DNA from: an uncultured Clostridia bacterium
Lineage (GTDB): Bacteria > Bacillota_A > Clostridia > Oscillospirales > Oscillospiraceae
Length of the DNA stretch: 5,810 bases
Direction: 5' to 3'
Assembly: GCA_947167435.1 (NCBI GenBank)
Contig: CAMVIC010000112.1
Span: 1-5,810 of the forward strand
A program made the translations under genes and the position numbers. The notes below the pieces were generated by a model that worked only from the letters and a program-made list of their open reading frames with translations, was not told the origin of the DNA and made no database searches. Below, one piece after another: positions 1 through 5,810 of this stretch (positions are counted from its first letter, which is position 1; the number at the start of each line of letters is the position of its first letter).

Positions 1-324
1 CTTAGCCTTCAGCTGCTCCAGAGACTGGAGCAGAACCTCCAGTTCGGAGACCTCTTCATCGTCCTGCTTCAGGAGCATCCGTGTCTTGATGTAGAGCAGG
101 TGCGCCGCCATCTGGACAAACTCGCTGGCAATCTCCAGGTCCATGCGCTGCATTCTGTCCAGATACTCCAGGTACTGATCCAGAATATCCGCGATGCGGA
201 TATCCCGGATTTCGATTTTATTTTTGGAAAGCAGCATGAGGATGAGACTGAGCGGGCCTTCGAAGTCCTGCATCTCATTTTTCTCATGTACCACGCCTTC
301 CAGGAAGAAATTCGGGTTTTCCAT
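1..324 (-). CDS. scpA: Segregation and condensation protein A (ScpA kleisin), N-terminal 108 residues, cut by window edge
   Basis: ScpA is the kleisin subunit of the bacterial SMC-ScpA-ScpB condensin. It bridges the two Smc heads and helps compact and segregate newly replicated chromosomes. Translating from the ATG at 324-322 gives an open frame to the window edge. Conserved ScpA landmarks appear in order: FEGPLSLILMLLSKNKIEI near residues 22-40, DIRIADILDQYLEYL near 42-56, and DLEIASEFVQMAAHLLYIKTR near 62-82, followed by an acidic helical stretch (DDEEVSELEVLLQSLEQLKAK). In this family the N-terminal domain forms the helical bundle that binds the Smc neck. The full protein is usually about 240-260 residues, so a little under half is present. 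Its start lies 6 bp after the stop of the M50 protease gene, with a weak GGGTGG-like Shine-Dalgarno inside that gene's end, so the two are probably cotranscribed and translationally coupled. scpB is expected next, outside the window. Confidence 0.95.
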   Translation of the reverse strand, partial: MENPNFFLEGVVHEKNEMQDFEGPLSLILMLLSKNKIEIRDIRIADILDQYLEYLDRMQRMDLEIASEFVQMAAHLLYIKTRMLLKQDDEEVSELEVLLQSLEQLKAK

Positions 325-330
325 ATAATA

Positions 331-1035
331 TCAGCCACCCATCAGAAGCCCTGCCAGCTGATAGCCGCCATAGGCGATGGGAAACATTGTATTGTAAACG
401 AAGGTGATCGCGTTGTTCAGAAGTCCGCCCAGGGCGCCGGTCATGGCAAGAGCGAAAACCAGAACTGAACCGTAGCGCTCGTATCGCATGAGCTTTGCGT
501 AGCTCTCGTCCGGCAGCACGGCCAGCAGCACTTTGGAACCGTCAAGAGGCGGGATGGGAAGAAAATTAAAAATGGCAAGACCGATGCTCATAATCGCCGT
601 TGTGTTCAGCAGTCGAATCACATAGAGGCCTGCCGTGCTGCTTCTCAGCGGTTCCAGCACCAGGCCGTACAGAAACAGGAACACCGCCGCAATCAGCAGA
701 TTGCTGACCGGTCCAGCAAGCGCCGTCAACGCCATGCCCCGCTTGGGGTTCTGAAAGCGGTACATATTGACCGGGACGGGCTTTGCGTAGCCCACGTGAA
801 AGGCTACCATCATCAAAAGCCCCATCGGGTCCAGATGCTTGATGGGATTCAGGGTCAGCCGTCCGGCACGTTTCGCGGTGTCGTCCCCCAGCCATAGGGC
901 AACCAGGCCATGGCTCAGCTCGTGGAGCGTGATGCAGATCAGCGCCGGAATGACGCTGAGCAGCAGGCTCAGGACCCGGGAAAAATCGAAGCCATTCATG
1001 ATTTCCTGAAATGCGCTGATACCGTTCACCCCCAT
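331..1035 (-). CDS. Site-2-type zinc metalloprotease, M50 family, multi-pass membrane protein without PDZ domain
   Basis: This is a polytopic intramembrane metalloprotease of 234 residues. The first long hydrophobic segment (about 20-47) carries HELSH at 38-42, in which H38 and H42 would bind zinc and E39 would activate water. The second signature, FNFLPIPPLDG at 156-166, supplies D165 as third zinc ligand. LAGPVSN at 106-112 is also typical of the family. Other membrane segments lie near 70-85, 103-127, 137-160, 188-208 and possibly 216-232. There is no PDZ domain, so it is the short SpoIVFB/YwhC-like form rather than RseP. The substrate is unknown. Start choice is uncertain. The ATG at 1035 has no Shine-Dalgarno and lies only a few bases after the predicted transcription start. 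The ATG at 999 (residue 13, giving MNGFDFSR and 222 residues) has a closely spaced AGGA and looks more like the family's usual N terminus. It is separated from ysxC by a strong terminator and followed 6 bp later by scpA. Confidence 0.92.
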   Translation of the reverse strand: MGVNGISAFQEIMNGFDFSRVLSLLLSVIPALICITLHELSHGLVALWLGDDTAKRAGRLTLNPIKHLDPMGLLMMVAFHVGYAKPVPVNMYRFQNPKRGMALTALAGPVSNLLIAAVFLFLYGLVLEPLRSSTAGLYVIRLLNTTAIMSIGLAIFNFLPIPPLDGSKVLLAVLPDESYAKLMRYERYGSVLVFALAMTGALGGLLNNAITFVYNTMFPIAYGGYQLAGLLMGG

Positions 1036-1044
1036 ATGTGGCTT

Positions 1045-1073
1045 ATTTTATCAAAGTTTCCCGCAAAATACAA
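1045..1073 (-). promoter_or_regulatory. Candidate sigma-A-type promoter for the M50 protease-scpA unit
   Basis: On the minus strand, TTGTAT (1068-1073) and TAAAAT (1045-1050) are separated by exactly 17 bases. The -10 matches TATAAT at 5 of 6 positions; the -35 matches TTGACA only in its TTG. The site sits directly after the terminator of the upstream gene group and overlaps its outer stem by two bases (1072-1073). Transcription would start near 1038, only about 3 bases before the ATG at 1035. The mRNA would then be almost leaderless, or translation starts at the ATG at 999 with a leader of about 39 bases. This is prediction from sequence only. Confidence 0.45.
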
Positions 1074-1105
1074 GAGCGAGCCTGCAGTTTCACAGGCTCG
1101 CTCTT
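1072..1105 (-). terminator. Rho-independent terminator after ysxC, potentially bidirectional
   Basis: A perfect 13-bp inverted repeat (AAGAGCGAGCCTG at 1072-1084, its complement at 1093-1105) encloses an 8-base loop. It begins 18 bp after the ysxC stop. In the minus direction the stem ends in CTCTT and runs into GTATTTTG, a moderate U-rich tail. In the plus direction it is followed by AAGTTTTTG, a cleaner T5 run, so it could also stop transcription entering from the left. It would separate the clpP-clpX-lon-ysxC transcript from the M50-scpA transcript. Confidence 0.85.
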
Positions 1106-1123
1106 AAGTTTTTGCGTCGCTGT

Positions 1124-1714
1124 TTACAGCAGCATCTCGATCTGCTGCAGAAGCGTATCGCGCCCCTGACCCTTTTCCGCCGAAAACGGAATCAGCAGCA
1201 CCTGCTCAGGCAGGGACAGGGTCTCCCGGATCAGGGCAAGATTCGGTTCGATCTCTTTCTTCTTCAGCTTGTCCAGCTTATTGGCCACAACCACCATGCG
1301 GCAGCCGCTGGCCTTGAACCACTGCGCCATGGTCACGTCATCCGCCGTGGGCTTATGTCGCGCGTCCACGATCATGACGCCCAGGCTGATAAGCGAAGGA
1401 TCGGAAAAGAAACTCTCCATCAGCTTTGCCCAGCGTTCCCGCTCGCTCTGGGAGACTTTAGCGTATCCGTACCCGGGCAGATCCACAAAGTAGAGCTTTT
1501 CATCGATTCTGAAATAATTGACGTGGACGGTCTTGCCGGGGGAAGCGCCCACGCGTGCAAAATTCTTCCGGTTCAGCAACCGGTTGATCACAGAAGACTT
1601 GCCCACGTTGGACTTTCCGGAAAAAACCACTGTCGGAACGCTGCTCCGGATAAATTGGCCCGGAGCGGCAGCGGATTTGATAAACTCCGCCCGATTCACA
1701 TTCAGTGCAGCCAT
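1124..1714 (-). CDS. ysxC: Ribosome biogenesis GTP-binding protein YsxC/EngB (YihA family)
   Basis: YsxC/EngB is a small TRAFAC-class GTPase needed for late assembly of the 50S ribosomal subunit, essential in Bacillus subtilis and E. coli. The 196-residue product has the usual family length. Visible G motifs are G1 GKSNVGKS at 33-40, G2 threonine in PGKT at 59-62, G3 DLPG at 78-81 followed by the family-typical YGYAKV, G4 NKLD at 145-148, and G5 FSAEKG at 177-182. G4 is the general GTPase NKxD form rather than the TKxD seen in the B. subtilis and E. coli proteins. The frame stays open further upstream into lon, but the ATG at 1714 fits family N termini (MAALNVNRAEFIKSA). It lies 7 bp after the lon stop, with an AGGCGG Shine-Dalgarno (1718-1723) that overlaps that stop, so translation is probably coupled to lon. 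The gene ends 18 bp before a strong terminator and is last in its transcript. Confidence 0.96.
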   Translation of the reverse strand: MAALNVNRAEFIKSAAAPGQFIRSSVPTVVFSGKSNVGKSSVINRLLNRKNFARVGASPGKTVHVNYFRIDEKLYFVDLPGYGYAKVSQSERERWAKLMESFFSDPSLISLGVMIVDARHKPTADDVTMAQWFKASGCRMVVVANKLDKLKKKEIEPNLALIRETLSLPEQVLLIPFSAEKGQGRDTLLQQIEMLL

Positions 1715-1721
1715 GATCCGC

Positions 1722-4118
1722 CTACTGTCTGACCTGCGGCCGTTCCTGTACCCGGGGCGCGGTCTGCTGTACAGGCGTCTGGGCTTCCTCTGCAGGAAGC
1801 AGCGCCACATCCAGCATCTTGTCCGCGTGATCCGCCGGGAAAAACTGGAGGGCGGCACGTACGTTCTGGTCAATCTCTTCCAGATCGGGCTCGTTGTCCT
1901 CCGGAATAATGACGGTCTGCACGCCGGCGCGCAGGGCCGCCATGGTTTTCTCCCGCAGCCCGCCAATGGGCAGAATCCGTCCCCTCAGGGTAATCTCTCC
2001 GGTCATTGCCACATCGCCGCGTACCGGCCGCCCTGTGAGGGCGGATATCAGGGCAATGGTCACGGTAATGCCTGCGGACGGTCCGTCCTTGGGTACCGCA
2101 CCCTCAGGGAAGTGAATGTGGATATCCTTGTTTTTGGCAAAATCCGGGTCAATCCCAAGTCTGTCTGCCCGGCTGCGGATATAGGTAAGCGCCGCCTGTG
2201 CCGATTCCTTCATCACGTCGCCCAGGTTGCCGGTCAGCTGCAGCTTTCCGCTGCCGTCCACCACGGCCACCTCAACGTCCAGCACTTCCCCGCCGACAGA
2301 GGTATAGGCAAGACCCCGCACCAGGCCCACCTCGGGCCGGATCCGCTTGCTGTCGGGTTTAAACTTGGCCGGGCCAAGCAGTTCCTGCAGCCTGTCTGCC
2401 TTCACATTCAGGCTCCGGTACTTTCCTTCCGCAACGCCGCTGGCAGCCTTGCGGCAGAGCGCGGCAAGCTCACGCTCCAACAGACGCACGCCGGATTCCC
2501 TTGTATAGGAACGGATGATTTCCCGAATTGCTCCGTCGTCCACCCGGAGCTGCGTCGCTTTCAGCCCGTGTTTCTTCCGCTGCTTCGGCAGCAGATGCCG
2601 CTTTGCGATCTGCAGCTTTTCCTCATCGGTATAGCTGGGCAGTTCAATAATCTCCATCCGGTCCAGAAGCGGACGCGGGATGGTATTCATGGTATTGGCG
2701 GTGGTAATGAAAAACACGGAGGACAGATCAAAGGGCAGTTCCAGGAAATTGTCCCGGAAGCTGCTGTTCTGCTCCGGGTCCAGTGCTTCCAGCAGCGCCG
2801 CGCTGGGGTCGCCCCGATAGTCAGAACCCAGCTTGTCAATCTCATCCAACACCATCAGGGGGTTGCAGCTTCCCGCCTGGTTGATGCCGCTGATAATGCG
2901 GCCGGGCATGGAGCCGATATAGGTCTTGCGGTGACCGCGAATCTCCGCCTCGTCGTGTACGCCGCCCAGGGACACCCGTACAAGCTTGCGGTTGGTCGCT
3001 CTGGCCACGCTCATGGCGATGCTGGTCTTGCCGGTGCCGGGAGGGCCCACCAGGCAGAGAAGTCCTCCCTTGATTTCAGGTGAGAGTTGCTTTACCGCCA
3101 GATACTCCAGGATCCGCTCCTTTACCTTGTCCAGGCCGTAGTGGTCCTCGTCCAGGATTTTGCGGGCCTTGGCGATATCCACGGTCTCCTCCGTGCGTTT
3201 GTTCCAGGGCAGCTCCAGGCATACGTCCAGGTATCCCCGCAACACGGCGCCTTCAGAGGAGCCGAAGGGCTGCTTGGCTAGTCTGCCCAGCTCCTTCAGG
3301 AGCTTTTCCCTGACCTCCTCAGGAGCATCCAGTGCCTCAATCCTGCTGCGGTACTCGTCAATGTCGTCGTAGGAACTGTCATCCCCCAGCTCAGACTGGA
3401 TAATCTTCATCTGCTCCCGCAGATAATACTCCCGCTGGCTGCGGTTCATCTGATCCTGCGTCTCTTCGCTGAGTTCTTTCTCAATGGACAGGACATTCAG
3501 TTCGTTGCTCAGCAGCTTTGCCAGCAGCGCAAGGCGGCGGCTGGGGTATACGGACTCCAGAACCTGCTGCTTGGCTTCCAGGGGCATCCGTACGTTCTGA
3601 GCAATGTAGTTGGCCACCCTTGCCGGATCGGGGTTTGCCAGCACGTTCAGAATCTGCTCAGTAGCCATATCCGGGTTCATGTGCAGGTAATCCTCGAACA
3701 GAGAGACGCAGTTGCGCAGCAGCGCCTCCATCCTGGCGGCACTGACCCGCTCCGTCTTGTCGGGCAGCGGGCGAATCTGGGCAGTGTAGCCCTTGCTGTC
3801 CGGCTGAATGGACACCGCCTCAGCCCGATATAGGCCTTCCACCATCACGCGGCACATGCCGGCGTGAGGCTGCCGCAGCTGCTGCCGCACCCGGCAGACC
3901 GTGCCCACATGATAGATTTCCTCTTCCTTGGGCATATCCGCCGTCAGGTCCTTCTGGGCAGTCAGAAAAATCAGCTGTCCGTTCTGCGCCGCCATTGCCA
4001 GCGACGCAACCGAGGCGGGCCGCTCCACGTCAAAGGTCAGCAGCATACCGGGAAACACGCTCAGCCCGCGCAGGGCCAGCAGCGGCATCCGGATCAAATC
4101 ATAGTTCTTCTCTGTCAT
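1722..4118 (-). CDS. lon: ATP-dependent Lon protease (LonA type)
   Basis: Lon is a cytosolic homohexameric AAA+ serine protease that degrades misfolded proteins and selected regulators. The 798-residue product has the complete LonA layout. The N-terminal substrate-binding domain is at about 10-200 (MPLLALRGLSVFPGM at the start), followed by a coiled-coil linker with QREYYLREQMKIIQSELG at 228-245. In the AAA+ module, Walker A is GPPGTGKT 358-365 and Walker B is VLDEID 423-428; N475 is the sensor-1 position, R487 the likely arginine finger and R545 the sensor-2 position. The protease domain is at about 592-775, with PKDGPSAG placing the catalytic serine at 681 and the lysine of GGLREK at 724. 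Both dyad residues are present, so it should be active. A Pro/Gln-rich tail follows from about 775 and looks disordered. The ATG at 4118 was chosen because AGGAG lies 5 bases upstream and MTEKNYDLIRMPLLALRG fits the family. The frame extends 26 codons further to 4196, but only by overlapping clpX. Confidence 0.98.
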   Translation of the reverse strand: MTEKNYDLIRMPLLALRGLSVFPGMLLTFDVERPASVASLAMAAQNGQLIFLTAQKDLTADMPKEEEIYHVGTVCRVRQQLRQPHAGMCRVMVEGLYRAEAVSIQPDSKGYTAQIRPLPDKTERVSAARMEALLRNCVSLFEDYLHMNPDMATEQILNVLANPDPARVANYIAQNVRMPLEAKQQVLESVYPSRRLALLAKLLSNELNVLSIEKELSEETQDQMNRSQREYYLREQMKIIQSELGDDSSYDDIDEYRSRIEALDAPEEVREKLLKELGRLAKQPFGSSEGAVLRGYLDVCLELPWNKRTEETVDIAKARKILDEDHYGLDKVKERILEYLAVKQLSPEIKGGLLCLVGPPGTGKTSIAMSVARATNRKLVRVSLGGVHDEAEIRGHRKTYIGSMPGRIISGINQAGSCNPLMVLDEIDKLGSDYRGDPSAALLEALDPEQNSSFRDNFLELPFDLSSVFFITTANTMNTIPRPLLDRMEIIELPSYTDEEKLQIAKRHLLPKQRKKHGLKATQLRVDDGAIREIIRSYTRESGVRLLERELAALCRKAASGVAEGKYRSLNVKADRLQELLGPAKFKPDSKRIRPEVGLVRGLAYTSVGGEVLDVEVAVVDGSGKLQLTGNLGDVMKESAQAALTYIRSRADRLGIDPDFAKNKDIHIHFPEGAVPKDGPSAGITVTIALISALTGRPVRGDVAMTGEITLRGRILPIGGLREKTMAALRAGVQTVIIPEDNEPDLEEIDQNVRAALQFFPADHADKMLDVALLPAEEAQTPVQQTAPRVQERPQVRQ

Positions 4119-4123
4119 AGCTT

Positions 4124-4128
4124 CTCCT
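4124..4128 (-). promoter_or_regulatory. Ribosome binding site that fixes the lon start
   Basis: AGGAG, in the context AAAGGAG, ends 5 bases before the ATG at 4118. It supports that start over the in-frame ATG at 4196 inside clpX. The preceding CTCC (minus-strand order, same 29-bp gap) could pair with GGAG across a GGAAA loop, a short 4-bp stem that might partly mask the site; this is too small to call a regulatory element. Confidence 0.75.
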
Positions 4129-4147
4129 TTCCGGAGTACGAAAACGC

Positions 4148-5395
4148 TCAGTCGTTGATGTGCACCACGCGGGGCTTCTCCCCGTTCTTCACGCACTCCT
4201 CGGTGATGACCACCTTGGTCACGGTGGGATCGGAGGGTACGGTGAACATGACCTCCGTCATCACGCTCTCCATCACGCTGCGCAGGCCGCGGGCGCCGAT
4301 CTTCCGCTCGATGGCAGAGTCCGCAATGGCCTCCAGGGCCTGAGGCTCAAATTCCAGCTCCACCCCGTCGAAGGACATGAGCGCCTGATACTGCTTGGTC
4401 ATGGCGTTCTTGGGCTCGGTGAGGATGCGCACCAGATCATCCCTCTTCAGGGAGTCCAGCGAGGCCACCACCGGCAGACGGCCGATCAGCTCCGGGATAA
4501 TACCGAATTTCAGCAGGTCGTGCTGCTGTACCTGCGAGAGAATCTCTCCCAGATCCCGCTCGGTGCTGGTGGAAATGTCCGCCCCGAATCCCATGGTTTT
4601 TTTATTGGTGCGTCGTTCGCGGAGCTTGTCCAGGCCGCTAAAGGCGCCGCCGCAGATAAAGAGGATATTGGTGGTATCCACGTGGATGAATTCCTGATTG
4701 GGGTGCTTGCGCCCGCCCTGAGGCGGAACGTTGGCGATGGTTCCCTCCAAAAGCTTCAGCAGCGCCTGCTGTACCCCCTCGCCGGAGACATCGCGTGTGA
4801 TGGAGGTGTTTTCGCTCTTGCGGGCGATCTTATCGATCTCGTCGATATAGATGATGCCCCGCTGGGCCCGCTCCACATCGAAATCGGCCGCCTGCAGCAG
4901 TTTGAGAATCACGTTCTCCACGTCTTCTCCCACATAGCCGGCCTCTGTCAAGGTTGTGGCGTCGGCAATGGCGAAAGGCACGTCCAGCATCTTGGCCATG
5001 GTCTGGGCAAAAAGGGTCTTGCCGCTGCCGGTAGGCCCGATCAGGAGGATGTTGCTCTTTTGCAGCTCCACCTCGTCCCTGGAGGCGTGGAGGATGCGTT
5101 TGTAATGATTGTATACCGCAACAGACAAAACGATTTTCGCCCGCTCCTGCCCGATCACGTACTGGTCCAGGTTTGCCTTGATCTGCATGGGCTTGGGCAG
5201 CTTCTCGAAAACCAGCGGCAGTCCGTCATAGCCGTTGACCGTCGGGGCAGGGCCGTCTTCCACGATGCTCATGCACATGCGCACGCAGTCGTCGCAGATA
5301 TAGCTGCCGTTGCCGGCAATCAGGCGGTTGACCAGGGACTGGGGCTTTCCGCAAAAGGAGCAGCGAATGCTCCGTCTGTCATCACTTCTTGCCAT
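4148..5395 (-). CDS. clpX: ATP-dependent Clp protease ATP-binding subunit ClpX
   Basis: ClpX is a hexameric AAA+ unfoldase that recognises tagged or regulatory proteins, unfolds them and threads them into the ClpP chamber; it also remodels complexes on its own. The 415-residue product is full length. The N-terminal zinc-binding domain has C12-x2-C15-x18-C34-x2-C37. The AAA+ domain shows Walker A GPTGSGKT 120-127, the GYVGED pore loop 153-158 that grips substrate, Walker B IIYIDEID 181-188, the RKH pore-entry loop 229-231, arginine finger R306 (ELIGR) and sensor-2 R369 in GARGLR. The ClpP-docking loop, IGF in model species, reads MGF at 268-270, a conservative change that keeps G-F. The ATG at 5395 has GGGAG six bases upstream. 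clpP lies 85 bp upstream on the same strand, and lon follows after 29 bp, so clpX and lon are probably cotranscribed. Confidence 0.98.
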   Translation of the reverse strand: MARSDDRRSIRCSFCGKPQSLVNRLIAGNGSYICDDCVRMCMSIVEDGPAPTVNGYDGLPLVFEKLPKPMQIKANLDQYVIGQERAKIVLSVAVYNHYKRILHASRDEVELQKSNILLIGPTGSGKTLFAQTMAKMLDVPFAIADATTLTEAGYVGEDVENVILKLLQAADFDVERAQRGIIYIDEIDKIARKSENTSITRDVSGEGVQQALLKLLEGTIANVPPQGGRKHPNQEFIHVDTTNILFICGGAFSGLDKLRERRTNKKTMGFGADISTSTERDLGEILSQVQQHDLLKFGIIPELIGRLPVVASLDSLKRDDLVRILTEPKNAMTKQYQALMSFDGVELEFEPQALEAIADSAIERKIGARGLRSVMESVMTEVMFTVPSDPTVTKVVITEECVKNGEKPRVVHIND

Positions 5396-5415
5396 TTTGA
5401 TCTCCCATCTTCCAA

Positions 5416-5440
5416 ATAATGATTATCGGATAATCATTAT
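5416..5440. promoter_or_regulatory. Perfect 25-bp A+T-rich palindrome upstream of clpX, candidate operator
   Basis: The half-sites ATAATGATTATC (5416-5427) and GATAATCATTAT (5429-5440) are exact reverse complements around a single central G (5428). The zero- to one-base centre would make a poor RNA hairpin, so a dimeric DNA-binding protein is the likelier reader. The flanks resemble the 7-1-7 boxes of Fur-family repressors. The stretch centred at 5435 matches 13 of 15 positions of both the Fur-type TGATAATnATTATCA and the PerR-type TTATAATnATTATAA patterns; the one centred at 5421 matches the Fur type at 12 of 15. On the minus strand a TATAAT hexamer (5436-5441) overlaps the edge and could be a clpX -10, but 17 bp upstream there is only GGGAAC, a poor -35. 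Regulator identity is inference. Confidence 0.5.
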
Positions 5441-5444
5441 AACG

Positions 5445-5468
5445 ATGGGGGAACTGCCGTTCCCCCAT
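5445..5468 (-). terminator. GC-rich hairpin just after clpP, possible weak terminator or attenuator
   Basis: ATGGGGGAAC (5445-5454) and GTTCCCCCAT (5459-5468) form a perfect 10-bp stem with a 4-base loop. It begins 12 bp after the clpP stop. In the minus direction it is followed by CGTTATAATGATTAT, which is U-containing but lacks a continuous T run. It could therefore be a leaky terminator, an mRNA 3'-end stabiliser, or a processing element that lets clpP and clpX be expressed at different levels. The hairpin is certain from the sequence; the role is not. Confidence 0.5.
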
Positions 5469-5480
5469 GAAAACAATGTG

Positions 5481-5810
5481 TCAGCGCTTGGTAATCACCT
5501 TGTCGATCAGGCCATAGGCGAGCGCCTCTTCCGAGGTCATGAAATGATCGCGCTCACAGTCGCGCTCGATGGTCTCCAGGGGCTTGCCGGTATTCTCCGC
5601 CAGGATCTCGTTGAGCTTTTTTTTGATTTTCAGAAGGTGCTCCGCCTGGATCTGAATGTCGGTGGCCTGCCCGCGGCTGCCGCCGGAGGGCTGATGAATC
5701 ATGATCTCCGCGTTGGGCAGGGCAAAACGCTTGCCCCTGGCACCGGAGGAGAGCAGGAACGCGCCCATGGAGGCGGCAAGGCCGATGCAGATGGTGGAGA
5801 CATCGGGCTT
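5481..5810 (-). CDS. clpP: ATP-dependent Clp protease proteolytic subunit ClpP, C-terminal 109 residues, cut by window edge
   Basis: ClpP forms the barrel-shaped double-heptamer serine peptidase that degrades proteins fed in by ClpX or other Clp ATPases. The frame is open to the window edge and begins mid-protein at [17 protein letters not shown], so the internal ATG at 5768 is not the start. Compared with Staphylococcus aureus ClpP, the fragment corresponds to about residue 85 to the end. The whole catalytic triad is visible in the fragment: Ser14 in AASMG (S98 equivalent), His39 in MIHQP (H123) and Asp88 in ERDHF (D172). [19 protein letters not shown] and the helix rich in [13 protein letters not shown] are highly typical of the family. 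The protein ends [11 protein letters not shown], the usual end point without a long tail. clpX follows 85 bp downstream on the same strand, the standard partner arrangement. The promoter and any upstream CtsR-type site would be outside the window. Confidence 0.97.
   Translation of the reverse strand, partial: KPDVSTICIGLAASMGAFLLSSGARGKRFALPNAEIMIHQPSGGSRGQATDIQIQAEHLLKIKKKLNEILAENTGKPLETIERDCERDHFMTSEEALAYGLIDKVITKR

Noticed and set aside
69..338. 89-codon minus-strand frame overlapping the start of scpA
   Set aside because: It is out of frame with scpA, whose translated sequence matches the kleisin family closely; the alternative product is Ser/Arg/Trp-rich nonsense.
1715..1966. Upstream in-frame extension of ysxC by 84 codons into lon
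   Set aside because: The extension is Arg/Pro-rich, overlaps the conserved Lon C-terminal coding region in another frame, and the ATG at 1714 has its own Shine-Dalgarno and a family-like N terminus.
1518..3083. 521-codon open frame on the plus strand opposite lon and ysxC
   Set aside because: It lies antisense to two strongly conserved genes; its product is His/Arg/Gly/Gln-rich with no recognisable domain. Long antisense frames are expected opposite G+C-biased coding sequence.
4119..4196. Upstream in-frame extension of lon by 26 codons overlapping clpX
   Set aside because: The AAAGGAG site before the ATG at 4118 and the family N terminus support the shorter protein.
5396..5402. GATCAAA before the clpX start as a possible CtsR half-site
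   Set aside because: CtsR needs a tandem GGTCAAA heptamer repeat; only one imperfect copy is present and it sits between the Shine-Dalgarno and the start codon.
4160..5419. 419-codon open frame on the plus strand opposite clpX
   Set aside because: It mirrors almost all of clpX, has no recognisable motif and is Leu/His/Gly-rich in the way typical of an antisense shadow.
5436..5464. A firm promoter call for clpX using TATAAT at 5436-5441
   Set aside because: The -10 is perfect but no acceptable -35 exists at 16-18 bp (GGGAAC at 17), and the hexamer is partly dictated by the palindrome, so it is mentioned only as a possibility.

Overview
The window is a dense, single-strand stretch of bacterial housekeeping chromosome. 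All six recognisable genes lie on the minus strand, so transcription runs from high to low coordinates. In that order they are clpP (3' part), clpX, lon, ysxC (engB/yihA), a short M50 site-2-type membrane protease gene, and scpA (5' part). Every protein was assigned from its own conserved motifs. The order clpX-lon-ysxC is typical of Firmicutes, and a small M50 protease gene directly before scpA is familiar from Clostridia. With the fairly high G+C coding sequence and strong AGGAG-type ribosome binding sites, this suggests a class Clostridia bacterium, perhaps of the Oscillospiraceae/Ruminococcaceae type. That placement is inference; no rRNA or other marker gene is present.

Region by region: 5481-5810 is the C-terminal 109 residues of the ClpP peptidase, with the whole Ser-His-Asp triad. 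The 85-bp clpP-clpX gap (5396-5480) holds two consecutive perfect inverted repeats: a GC-rich hairpin just after clpP and an A+T-rich 25-bp palindrome with a TATAAT hexamer on its edge, just before clpX. clpX (4148-5395) and lon (1722-4118) are intact and separated by 29 bp. ysxC (1124-1714) starts 7 bp after the lon stop. A 13-bp perfect stem at 1072-1105 closes this group. A candidate promoter immediately after it (overlapping its last two bases) would drive the M50 protease gene (331-1035) and scpA (1-324), which are 6 bp apart.

Functionally, the first group is ATP-dependent cytosolic proteolysis: ClpX unfolds substrates for ClpP, and Lon is an independent AAA+ protease. The ribosome-assembly GTPase YsxC rides at its 3' end. 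The second group pairs an intramembrane metalloprotease with the kleisin subunit of the SMC-ScpAB chromosome condensation complex; scpB would be expected beyond the left edge.

I found no mobile element, CRISPR array, RNA gene, pseudogene or undescribed multi-gene system. Apart from the 85-bp clpP-clpX gap and the 88-bp ysxC-M50 gap, the window is essentially all coding. The most interesting non-coding signals are the double inverted repeat before clpX and the terminator-promoter junction at 1045-1105.
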